DNA of 64,000 nucleotides from Trametes villosa. Taxonomy: Eukaryota > Basidiomycota > Agaricomycetes > Polyporales > Polyporaceae. The notes under the pieces were generated by a model. It was not told the origin of the DNA and ran no database searches. It saw nothing but the letters and a program-made list of their open reading frames with translations. The stretch is from contig PUDQ02000033.1 in NCBI GenBank assembly GCA_002964805.2, positions 1,240,001-1,304,000 of the forward strand. The letters run 5' to 3'. Of this stretch, positions 55,201 to 64,000 are shown in pieces. Positions within the stretch are counted from its first letter, which is position 1. Each line of letters starts with the position of its first letter. Made by a program: the position numbers and the translations under genes.

Positions 55201-56564
55201 GCATGGTCGTCGGTGCGTGAACTAACCCTCCCGTCCCCGCGCAGACGAACCCGTATATCTGACAATAACTACAGGCGCGGACGTCGGGCACCCCGGCCCC
55301 GGCGCCGCGACGCGGCCGTCCATTACGGGGCTCGTCGCGTCCGTCGACCCCGCGATCAGCAGGATGACGTCGTACGCGAACGTCCAGCGGCCGCGCCAGG
55401 AGATCATCGAGGACCTCGAGGAGATGATGATGGTACGCCGACTCCTGCGACGCATTTTCGTATGCACGCTGGCCTTGCTCACGATGATCGTGCCAGCGCT
55501 CGCTGGCGGATTACAAAGAGTACCGGGAGATGATGAAGATCAGCCAAAACCCGCCGAAGACGATCGTGTTCTACAGGGACGGCGTGAGCGAGGGCGAGTT
55601 CGCGCAGGTCGCGGCGAGGGAGATCCCGTTGGTGAAGAGTACGTCGCGTCTGTACTTCGCTCACAAACGACTGCTAACGCAGTGGTGCCTCAGGCGCGCT
55701 TGTCAAGTGCAGGATCCCGGAGGCGCAGATGCCCAAGCTCATCTTCATCGTCGTCGGCAAGCGGTATGTACCACGTCCGTCCGTCCCATGCACCCCGACC
55801 TGACATGAATTCGCAGACACCACATCCGCTTCTTCCCTCAGAAGTGTGTACCCGCCGCAGCCAGAGTGAGGGGAGCTGATGCTGACTGACTGCCCGTCCT
55901 CCAGCCACCACGATGCGGACCGATCGGGGAACTGCCCCGCGGGCCTGCTCGTCGACCAGAACATCACGAACCCGAACTACCCGGACTTCTACCTGCAGTC
56001 GCACGCCGGCCTGCTCGGGAGTAAGTGCACACCGCTGCCCATCTTCCGCTACAATGGGAGCTGACCGGCATAACACAGCGAGCCGTCCTGCGCACTACAT
56101 CGTCCTGGAGAACGAGGCTCGCCTCCCGCTCATCAAGTAAGCCTGCTCTGCATTGATGCATGGCTTCAGCGCTAACTCCTGGATGTGCTATAGCTTGCAG
56201 ACGTTGACGTTCCACCTGTGCCACATGTATGCGAGCGCGACGCGCTCGGTGTCCATCCCGGCCCCCGTTTACTGTGAGTACTAGTCTTGATGCCCACCCC
56301 AGGCGCCTGACCGCTCGCTAACATCCTCCTTCAACAGACGCCGACGTACGCGTGCCGTTGTCCGCCCTAGCTCTGTGAGCTGACTTTGCTAACTCTTCTT
56401 GCATCTAGCGAATCTGCTCCCGCATGGAGTTCCACTGCGCGGACGGCGCGTCGCTGAGCGACACCGCGTCCATGGTGAGCGGCGGGCCGCAAGAGCTCGA
56501 CCTGGAGAGGTGGAAGCAGGACTTCAAGCAGGCGGGCTTGAACAAGCGCATGTACTTCCTGTAG
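52220..56564 (+). CDS. Argonaute (AGO/QDE-2-like) with complete slicer tetrad
   Basis: The protein starts [21 protein letters not shown]-domain pieces follow ([59 protein letters not shown]), then linker 1, a PAZ domain ([39 protein letters not shown]), MID ([40 protein letters not shown]) and PIWI. The DEDH catalytic residues are all there: Asp in [12 protein letters not shown], Glu in [10 protein letters not shown], Asp in [13 protein letters not shown] and His in [12 protein letters not shown]. It ends NKRMYFL. It should bind small RNAs and cut matching transcripts (quelling or RNAi). About 22 short exons, roughly 880 residues. Two odd introns: a likely 3-nt exon at 52360-52362 and a 575-nt GC-AG intron at 52697-53271. 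The true N-terminus may extend upstream, as Gly/Arg-rich starts are common in the family. Confidence 0.93.
52769..53215. repeat. Fold-back repeats inside the long Argonaute intron
   Basis: GACTCCCACTAAGAC at 52769-52783 and its perfect reverse complement at 52790-52804 form a 15-bp stem with a 6-nt loop. A third copy, in the second orientation and with one change, is at 53201-53215. The 447-bp interval between the outer copies may be a small inserted element, but I see no clear target duplication. Confidence 0.6.
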
Positions 56565-57113
56565 GTCTGCGCCCCGGAGCTTAGGTCGGTAGGCGAAAGG
56601 TCGTGAAGGTCTGGTCTGCTTCCATGTGTACGATACGTCTGTAGGGTCCCGTGCTGAACGTCGCGGTCTGTCTTTGTAGTCTCGTTCCCTAGCGGTTGGC
56701 GAACCTTCCGCACGCGTCGCGTTGTACGTTGCTCGGTGTCATCGTTATAATCTCCCTCCCATATGCTTCCCATCATGTCTCGTAGATATCTAGTAGGTAG
56801 TAGTCAGTAGTCAAGTGCGAATCTTCACCCAATATATCAAGTATCTGTTCCCCCACAAAGAGCCCCATTTGCGAAGGACAGCAACGCCAGGCTTGAGTAC
56901 GACTCCAATGAAAGACGGTGAAAGATGCATATATGCCGCTACATGCTGGAGAAATACACTGGGACTGTAGTGTACACACATGGTATATGTCATCGACCAA
57001 AATAGAGGGATAAGTTATCATCATGAAGTGCGCTCAGACCAAGAAGCACCTCCGTCATTGCCACTCCCCACAGCACTCCCCGGCCGCGACTGATGGATGT
57101 TCTCCATCTCCCC
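56565..57113. other. Convergent 3' region, 549 bp
   Basis: It lies between the Argonaute stop (+) and the mucin-like gene stop (-). It is AT-richer than the genes and holds no supported frame. Confidence 0.5.
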
Positions 57114-58369
57114 TCACATCGCCCACGTATACCCATCCTTCTCATGCCCGTCCTGCTCGTGTCCATGTCCCCCCTCCGTGGTATCCTCCTCATGCGCCAT
57201 CGACCCCCGCCCCTCGTACCGCTCGCGCAACTCCGCCGCCGCGCGCACCTTCTCGAACACCGGGTCCGCGTACGCCCCCGCCGTGAACGCCGGCGGGTCG
57301 TCCTCGAGCGAGCTCTGGCGCGCAAGCGGGAGGAGGCGGTCGCCCGACGGCGTCGCCGCGCCCTCGATGCGCACGGGTACGGGTCCCGGCGTGGCGTTGC
57401 GCGCGAGGTCCATAAACTCTGCGGAGGGTGCGGTGCGCTGTGCGCGGCGGCGGCGCCGGAGGAGGATCGTGGCTACGGCGGCGAGGAGGAGGAAGGCGAG
57501 TCCGCCCAGGACGCCGCCGACGATCGCCCCGGTGTGGTCATGATGCTTGTGAGACGACGCTGGGGTGGTAGCGGTGGAGGATGAAGAGTCGACACGCGTG
57601 CCGGCTGTTGTCCCTGAGGTGTATGCGTTGGTATCTTGAGGGACGGAGTTGGCCTCACTCGTCGGGAAGCGGGTCTGCGTCGTGGGATAGTATAGTGAAC
57701 CCAGACTGGTGGGAGCTGTCTCTACATTTGAGGTCATGTGTCGTTCCTACACGTGCAGACTCTCAAGCACTGAGAACTCACGGCTCTGATCCGAAACCGA
57801 TTGCGTTGTCGCAGCGAACGTAGGGGATTTTATCGTGCCTGTTGCCGTTAACGTGATATCTAAGTGGCTGGCAGGTGTTCTCGGCGTCGTTGCATTGACA
57901 CTGGGGGTGATTGGGCTGAGGGAAACCGCGGAAGTGCTTGTGGGTGGCAATGTGGATGTCGCTGGCTCCCCAGCTGTCACTGATGCACTGGAGGGATACG
58001 TTGGTTCGCCGGTGGTGCTGCTGGTGGAGGATTGGGTGGTCGGGGTTGAGGTTGTTGCCGCAGACGAGGGGCTAACAGAAGTAGAACAGCCTGAACCGTT
58101 AAATAAACAGGAGTCAAACTGGTTTGGAGAGATTGTGCAAAATAAAGCACGTTCGGATTAGTGCCTTCCAAGTGCGCGCAGGTCTAGGACACATACTGCG
58201 GTGCTATGTGTGAGACGTGCGTTGTCGGCCCTACGTTTGGGAGGTTCCCTTCGCGTCATTACTGGCAGAGCAGAGGCTGAGGAGGGGAAGGACAAACATG
58301 AGGAATATGAGGGGCGAAGGGGATCAGGAAGAGTAGGAAGGCTGTGGCCGGGCGACTATCGCCAGACAT
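57114..58369 (-). CDS. Mucin-like single-pass membrane protein
   Basis: The C-terminal exon (about 57724 to 57114) has a Ser/Thr-rich stretch, a His-rich HKHHDH, then one membrane helix GAIVGGVLGGLAFLLLAAVA followed by RRRRR and a cytoplasmic tail ending DGYTWAM. The upstream exon is also Ser/Thr/Pro-rich (SSASVTAGEPATSTLPPTST). The two join with an intron from 57778 to about 57724 (GTGAGT...TGTAG) in phase 1, so the ATG at 57737 is internal. The likely first exon starts at 58369 (MSGDSRPATAFLLFLIPFA), a signal peptide, but its donor is uncertain. The plan, signal, O-glycosylated stalk with a Cys-bearing start (DSCLFNGSGC), helix and basic stop-transfer, resembles fungal Wsc/mid2-like wall-stress sensors or receptor-like proteins, without a WSC domain. 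Confidence 0.65.
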
Positions 58370-58681
58370 CTCCTGGCAGCTGTGGTGACACCCACGCATG
58401 TAACATGCAGGCTTCCGAGCAGGCAGATGCTGATGAACTTGTCAAATTCCATCTTTCCCCTGTCCGCGGTGCTGGGCCCATACCTACGGGGCAGGCGAGC
58501 ACTGGCATGCAGTCCACGCCGTTGTGGCGGGAGACGCGAAGGAGGAGACGCGCACCGACGCGTGCGATCGAGTTGCGACACGCGACGTCATCGCACACCC
58601 TCCCGGCCCGGCCCTCCTCCTGCAGACGAACTGCACGCTTGTGCTGACCGAGTCCGAGTCTCTGCAGCTCCTTCCAGTCCC
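58370..58681. other. Divergent promoter region, 312 bp
   Basis: It lies between the tentative start of the mucin-like gene (-) and glyoxalase II (+). No TATA box recognised. Confidence 0.4.
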
Positions 58682-59823
58682 ATGCGCCTCCTACGCGCCC
58701 TTACTCATCCCCACCCCTTCCAGGCCGCCCGTACCACCTCTCTTTCCCGCACACCAGCACCCCGCAGCCTCGCCCGTGCCTCCTTCGCGACCACCGCGCC
58801 CCGCAAGATGAAGGTCCTCCCCGTGCCCGTCCGCGACGACAACTACGCGTACCTCCTCATCGACGACGCGACGGCCAAGGCCGCCGCCGTCGACCCGTAC
58901 GACGTCGACAAAGTCCGTGCCGCCGCAGAGAAGGCGGGCGTGGACATCGTCGCCGCGATAACCACCCACCATCACTTCGATCACAGCGGCGGGAACAAGG
59001 TCTGTCTGTCCCGCGCCGCCCTGTGCTTTCTTCCCGCACCGATGCTCACCGAACACCTTCTGCCAGGCATTCGTGCGTGATGACCCATCTTCCGGCGCTG
59101 CGCGATCGCAGACGCGCTGACTTCGCGCAGGCGGCGGCATTCCCAGATGCTCCCATCTACGGCGGCAGCGACAAGATCCCTGCGCTCACCAAGCTCGTCA
59201 AGGACAAGGACGAGTTCACGGTTGAGAACATCCACGTCAAGTACGTCGTCTGCTCCCGCGTCCCCCTCCGGCATTCAGTTAACTATGGCTGTACTGCACA
59301 GGTGCCTCGCCACGCCGTGCCACACGCAGGACTCCATCTGCTACTACGTGACCTCGGCCTCGGGCGCGGCGCACCCGGGCGGCGTCTTCACGGGCGACAC
59401 GCTCTTCGTCGCCGGCTGCGGCCGCTTCTTCGAGGGCACCGGCGCGGAGATGCACGCCGCGCTGAACTACCTCGCGACGCTCCCCGCGCACACGGTCGTG
59501 TACGACGGGCACGAGTACACGCAGGGCAACCTCGCGTTCGCGAAGAGCGTCGACCCCGAGAACCCCGCCGTCGCGCGCCTCGAGGGCCTCATCAAGGCCG
59601 GCACGATCCCGGCGGAGCGCACCACGGTGGGCGACGAGAAGGAGTGGAACCCGTTCTTGCGCCTGGACTCGGCCGCGATCCAGTGCGTGTCTTCAGGATG
59701 GCAGAACAAGGGGCGATAGATTTGACTAATCACATCGTGCGTTGCAGGAAGGCGACCGGGGGCGGAGAGTCCGGTGCCGCCATGGACGCGCTGCGCGAGC
59801 TCAAGAACAAGTTCCGTGGGTGA
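58682..59823 (+). CDS. GLO2: Hydroxyacylglutathione hydrolase (glyoxalase II)
   Basis: The metallo-beta-lactamase motif THHHFDHSGGN is intact (THHHxDH), and the later ligands appear in HTQDSICYYV, FTGDTLFVAGCGRFFEG and VVYDGHEYTQGNLAFA. The C-terminal part, NPFLRLDS and LRELKNKFRG, is the glutathione-binding helical domain. The enzyme hydrolyses S-D-lactoylglutathione to D-lactate and glutathione, finishing methylglyoxal detoxification. The first ATG at 58682 gives an N-terminal extension (MRLLRALTHPHPFQAARTTS ... RASFATTAPRK) rich in Arg, Ser and Ala like a mitochondrial presequence; a second in-frame ATG at 58808 (MKVLPVPVRDDNYAYL) would give the cytosolic form. Four exons; introns at about 58999-59130, 59240-59300 and 59689-59748. 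Confidence 0.93.
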
Positions 59824-60345
59824 GCACGGTGCGTACTTGGCAATCCGCCTCCGCTCAGCACTTCCGCCTCATCACCGCACGATGGTACCTGCGCAGGCCC
59901 AGCCGTCTATAGCGTCCGTCTTCCTACAAGTTACAACTTTTGAGGGTTGATGTTGCCGAGGGGAGGCCGAGAGAAGGCAAGTTGTATCACTATCAACATC
60001 GCGCGCGCCGCAGACCCGGATTGTACACTATGCTGTGATCATATATCTGCTGCCATCTTTCCAGCAAACCTTGCTGCGCGTCGCGGGCCTGGCTTCGGAC
60101 AACAGTCGTACGACACAAATCTGCAGAAGCACAACGCGAGCAATGTCGCCGTCTTCTTGCAGTCGTGCATAAATAGCGCGATGTCAAGGAGCGCCGTGCA
60201 CCCCGGTACTGTAGCTTAGTTTTACACAAGTCCCGTGCATTCCGATTCGTACCGTACGAGTAGAGAAAACATCCAGTGGTGGCATGAGGGAGACGCGAGG
60301 CGCGAGGCTCGAGAGTGTATATCACCGGGCGAGGGGGGATGGGCG
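59824..60345. other. Convergent 3' region, 522 bp
   Basis: It separates the stops of glyoxalase II (+) and SFT2 (-). No gene seen. Confidence 0.5.
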
Positions 60346-61252
60346 TTAGAGGCCGAAGACCTTGAGGACGGCAGTGCGCGCGTAGGGGATGTAGGAGAGC
60401 GTGTACCAGGTGTAGGCGAGGTACTCGATGATGACGAAGACTGTTCAAAGACGGGCGGTGAGTATAGGCGGATAGGAGGGGGATAGGGGGAGGCGTACTT
60501 ATGCAGAGAATCTGGGTGGCGCGAGGTTTAGCGATGAGCAAATGGACGATATTAGCGGGGAGAATTGGGCAGCGGTACTTACATCGCTCTTGATTACGAA
60601 CGCGCCAACGAAGATGAGGCCTATCGAACCTAGGAAGACTATCGTTGCTACCACTCGGACAGGCTTGAACATCTGTGGCGCGTAAAGGCGATCAGTACAC
60701 CATTCATCGGGTAGTACACCGCACCCGATTGAACAAGAAGAATGAATCGTACCATTGTCAGCTGCTTCCCGAACTATAGGAGCATGGTGGCGTTAGCAGG
60801 TGCGCAGCTAAATACACAGCAGCATGACAGACGCACCCCGACAAGGAAACCCGTCCCAATGAGCGAGATGATCGTTCCGATGGCATACAAAACTGCCGTT
60901 CGTCCGACAAGCGTGAGCTATGCATGTCCTAGGAGGCGCGGAAAGGTGACGTACTTGCAAAACTAGCGAGTGAGCCGAGGAACAGGAAGATGCTCCCGAG
61001 CAAGCTGAGCACGAAACCTGCCGCCAAACTATATGCATGTGCAAAGAATCCGGTCAGCCGTTCATCCTCGCGTCGCTCCCACAAAGAGGGGCGGAGGGGC
61101 GGATATGGTACGCACCAGCCGATGAACCCATACAACCGCTGCGTGCGGGTAAGCCCGAGGAACTTGAACGCAGAGTCGCCCTCAAAGAACTGCGTGTCCG
61201 GAATCGCGCCGCCCGCGGCCTCGAGGTTGAACCAGCCCTTGGAGTTTGCCAT
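60346..61252 (-). CDS. SFT2: Sft2-like Golgi vesicle transport protein
   Basis: It starts MANSKGWFNLEAAGGAIPDT, then FLGLTRTQRLYGFIG, and the first helices AGFVLSLLGSIFLFLGSLAS. Further short exons give FAVLYAIGTIISLIGTGFLV, VRVVATIVFLGSIGLIFVGA and finally IIFVIIEYLAYTWYTLSYIP with YARTAVLKVFGL. Four helices and the W-Y-x-L-S-YIP-x-(A/G)R motif after the fourth helix are characteristic of Sft2/SFT2D, small Golgi membrane proteins helping fusion of endosome-derived vesicles with the late Golgi. Conserved regions are split over six or seven exons, several under 70 nt. About 200 residues, as expected. Confidence 0.9.
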
Positions 61253-62546
61253 CCTATATTACTTTCGGTGTGGGAGTTGTATACGCGTAGCCCAAGCTCG
61301 ACGGTGTCACAACTATCGGTTTTCTGTGTTCAAAGACGTCGGATATACACGGCCGCGGTGTCCTGAGGGTCGGCGAGAAAGGTTGAGAGGGGAGGGCGGG
61401 AATGGAGAGTGAAACGGCCAGCGAGCTGCTCCTGGCGGTGTTGCTGAGCGCGGCCTGTGGGCGCCAAGGCCGACTGTGCTTCGGCGCCGCGGCGAGACGC
61501 GTGCCACGTGGAAGAGGCGCCCGTGAGCGCAACGCGACGCGACGCAACGTCGCGTTGTGGCTCTCTGCTTCGTCTTCCACCATGGCGGTCGTCGACTCCT
61601 GGGGGTGTCCTTTTCTCTGGAGGTCGTGCTGGCCTGTACTTTCAGGCAGAACTTTGAACCTGTAAACCCGACTGCCGACCGTCACTGACCGGGTTCTGCT
61701 TCGGCTTTATGATGTCGGCAGGCAGAATCTCGAGGGCCCCACCGTTCTCCTGGCCAGGTCTCGCGGTCGTCGACGGTCGTCGAGAGAAGATGTACGACTT
61801 CTCGTCGTATTTACGACGTACTCGCTGCGCCGGTTTGCTCATGACGCTGACGCTCGCGCTGAGACGTTGACCAACTGCTTACTGGGAGAGGGACTAGAAC
61901 ATGTACTTCTGACACGGCTATACGACACTGTCGGGTCGCTCTGCGTAAACTATGTTCCCGGCGCAACCCTTCAGAGACTTTCATAACTCCTCTACTGGTG
62001 CTCTCAGTGCTGTCTAACGACTGCTTAGCGTGTTTCAAGCTACTTCTTTGCTGCACCGTGGCCGCCAGCCTCTCAACATCCCGCGAGCTCCCCTCTTCGT
62101 CCATGGCGCACTGTGTCGCAAGCGCGATAGCACTCTTCAAGATTACTCCATAGACGCGTCGGCTACGACCGTCGTGGAAGCCCCGCCCTGCTTTTGGGGA
62201 GCCTCCCGGCGCGTATACGGCGTGCGCCGGTTCATACTCCTCAGACGAACACATGACCGCCTATATCAGGACATCGGACACTCACAGGGTGCCCAAAGCG
62301 ATAGTCAGACGGCGGTCGAGCGGTCAGCGCGGTGCGTCAGGCGCATGCGGCGTGCGCCCCCGTCTTCTTCCTTTCTTCGCCGGAACACTCGCGCTGCTCG
62401 AGCGCTGCTTTGGTATATAAGGCCGCCGATTGGAAGTGCGGCGATCTGCATCATCGGTGGTTCTGCCTGCTCGACCTGTGCACCTCTCTAGATCCCCTAT
62501 ACGACTAGCCTGCTTTTGACTGCTCGCCGCTCGCCGAGATACCGAC
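61253..62546. other. Divergent promoter region, 1.3 kb
   Basis: It lies between SFT2 (-) and the dioxygenase (+). A strong TATATAA sits at 62414-62420, 127 bp before the dioxygenase ATG. Frames at 61254-61685 and 61811-62254 lack support. Confidence 0.5.
62414..62420 (+). promoter_or_regulatory. TATA box of the dioxygenase gene
   Basis: TATATAA, 127 bp before ATG 62547, in an otherwise GC-rich region. A strong TATA box suits an inducible catabolic gene. Confidence 0.5.
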
Positions 62547-63958
62547 ATGGCCGATCAAGTCCCCGAGAAGGCTATCGCGAACGGGCTCCCGCCTCCCCCT
62601 TTCAAGCTGCCGGTACGTTAAGCTACACTGCGGTGCGGAGATGGTGCTGACGGTTCTTGCGCGAACAGTACCCTGAGAGCGCAGATGTCATTACCGCCAA
62701 CATGCTGAAGCTCACGGACCTGACTCCGGACGAGTAGGTTCCGCCGCCCAGCTGGAAAGGTTTGGGGGTGCTGATGTGGGGCCATGTCCAGCCGCAAGCG
62801 TTTCCTTCTCAAGAACCTTGTCACCCACCTGCACCAGTTTGTCCGGGAGACTAGGTGGGTCGTTGGCGGAACTGAATGTGCTCCGGCACGAAGTGCCTAA
62901 TGTCGCGCGCAGCCTGACCACGCAAGAGTGGGAGGAGGCCATCCTCTTCCTGACCGCCACGGGCCAGAAGTGCACGCCCATCCGCCAAGAGTTCATATTG
63001 CTCTCCGACGTGCTCGGCGTGTCCGCCCTGGTGGACGCCGTCAACAACCCGGCGGTCGAGGGCGGCACCGAGAGCAGCGTGCTCGGGCCGTTCTACACGG
63101 ACGACTCGCCTGACCGTGAGTACCCGGATTCATCTCGCGCGCAGAGAAGCTCACGCGGGCGCAAATGAAGTCGTAAATGGGGACTCGATCGCGTCCGAGG
63201 ACAAGGGCGACTACATGTACGTCGAGGGTCGCGTGCTGAGCACGGACGGGACGCCCGTAGCGAACGCGACGATCGAGACCTGGGAAACGGACGGCCACGG
63301 TGGGTGTCTTCTCGCCTTGCACCCCGCCTTGGCTTCTGCCTCTGGCCTTCGATGCTGACGGAGCTTGCGCGAAGGTTTCTACGACACGCAGTACGCGGTC
63401 CGGGAGAAGCCCGACTGCAGGGGTCGAATCCATGCAGACAAGGACGGCCGCTACGGCTACCGTGCTGTGGTCCCCGTCCCGTACCCGATCCCGGGAGACG
63501 TGCGTTGTTGCTTCCTATTCTGTGGGATATCCAAGTTAACGTCATGCACAGGGCCCTGTTGGTAAATTCCTGCTCGCGACGGGCAGGCACAACATGCGGC
63601 CCAACCACCTGCATATCATGGTTGAGGCGCCTGGATTCCGGAAGCTGACCAGTGCCTGGTATCCGGAAGGCGACGAGTGGCTGGAGAGCGACGCGGTGTT
63701 TGGCGTGAAGAAGTCCCTGGTTGTGGTAAGTGTACCTGGATATCTGGATATCTGCCCCATCAGGCGCGGGTGCTGAGCGCGATTGGTCCACAGAACCTCG
63801 CCGAGGTGCGCGACGAGGCGGAGGCGCGCAAGCGCGGCTTCCCGAAGGGCGACACCTTCAAGCTGCTGCACCACGACATCATCCTGGTTCCGGAGGAGGT
63901 CTCGAAGAAGGCGTTTGAGCAGAACGCGAAGGCCGCCGCGAAGAACGCCGCTGTGTAG
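62547..63958 (+). CDS. Intradiol ring-cleavage dioxygenase, hydroxyquinol 1,2-dioxygenase-like
   Basis: The N-terminal helical dimerisation domain is visible as MADQVPEKAIANGLPPPPFK, ITANMLKLTDLTPD, FLLKNLVTHLHQFVRET and LTTQEWEEAILFLTATGQKC. The catalytic part has SSVLGPFYTDDSPD, GRVLSTDGTPVANATIETWE, GFYDTQY, DGRYGYRAVVPVPYPIPGDG and RPNHLHIMVEAPGFRKLT, ending DTFKLLHHDIILVPEE. By analogy with known enzymes the Fe(III) ligands are Tyr of GFYDTQY, Tyr of VPVPYPIP and the two His of NHLH. The FYDTQY and VPYPIP motifs point to hydroxyquinol rather than catechol dioxygenases. It would open 1,2,4-trihydroxybenzene to maleylacetate, a key step in lignin-derived aromatic use by white-rot and brown-rot fungi. 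About eight exons. Confidence 0.9.
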
Positions 63959-64000
63959 AATATTGCTGTGCTGTTTGTATGCGGGAGGAGCGTATTTGTG

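Noticed and set aside
57114..57737. Single-exon start at ATG 57737 for the mucin-like protein
   Set aside because: The upstream Ser/Thr-rich exon joins in phase through GTGAGT...TGTAG and would otherwise have no partner; the single-exon form would also lack a signal peptide.
1..64000. tRNA, rRNA, CRISPR array, full transposase or reverse transcriptase genes
   Set aside because: I looked for T-loop-like GGTTCGAATCC boxes, regular spacer arrays and transposase or RT motifs and found none that held up; a scan with tRNAscan-SE and RepeatMasker would settle it.

Overview
The window looks like nuclear chromosome DNA of a filamentous basidiomycete, most likely an Agaricomycete close to the Polyporales. 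It is GC-rich, genes lie close together on both strands, and nearly every gene is cut by many 45-60 nt GT-AG introns. The gene set is fungal: a CTLH/GID ligase subunit, Sfi1, PIG-Y, QCR10, Nop16, Snz/PDX1, Ypt1, Sft2, an Argonaute, and a secreted exo-beta-1,3-galactanase with a CBM35-like domain, a combination I know from white-rot polypores. I see no rRNA, tRNA, CRISPR or phage feature, and this is not a biosynthetic or mobile island. All gene models were assembled by eye from splice signals and family similarity.

Layout. 1-7.1 kb: 3' end of a GID/CTLH RING subunit (+), Sfi1-like centrin-binding protein (+), PIG-Y (-), a hypothetical protein (-). 7.6-20.1 kb: MFS transporter (+), peroxisomal acyl-CoA synthetase (-), penta-EF-hand protein (-), HAD hydrolase ending in SKL (+), QCR10 (-), Nop16 (+). 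21-31 kb: Zn2Cys6 transcription factor (+), zinc-ribbon protein (+), membrane-anchored aspartic protease (-), Ypt1/Rab1 (+). 31-37 kb: cyclin L (-) divergent from an RS-rich protein (+), a small Cys-containing protein (-), Snz/PDX1 (-). 38-45 kb: GH43-CBM35 galactanase (+), mitoribosomal mL49 (-), a proline-rich nuclear-type protein (+). 48-57 kb: SRP receptor alpha (-) and Argonaute (+), divergent, with a MITE-like element between them. 57-64 kb: mucin-like one-pass membrane protein (-), glyoxalase II (+), Sft2 (-), hydroxyquinol-type intradiol dioxygenase (+).

Most genes are unrelated housekeeping genes. Functional links I can argue are: two proteins with perfect C-terminal SKL peroxisomal signals flanking the penta-EF-hand gene; several secretory-pathway genes (SR alpha, Ypt1, Sft2, PIG-Y) scattered over the window; and cyclin L sharing a promoter with an RS-domain protein.

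The most unusual structures are around Argonaute: a 445-bp element with 34-bp terminal inverted repeats and a 6-bp flanking duplication in its promoter, a candidate 3-nt micro-exon, and a 575-nt GC-AG intron carrying fold-back repeats. Large gene-poor stretches lie at 23.9-26.3, 40.4-42.8 and 44.9-48.3 kb. I did not find a convincing wholly new multi-gene system.
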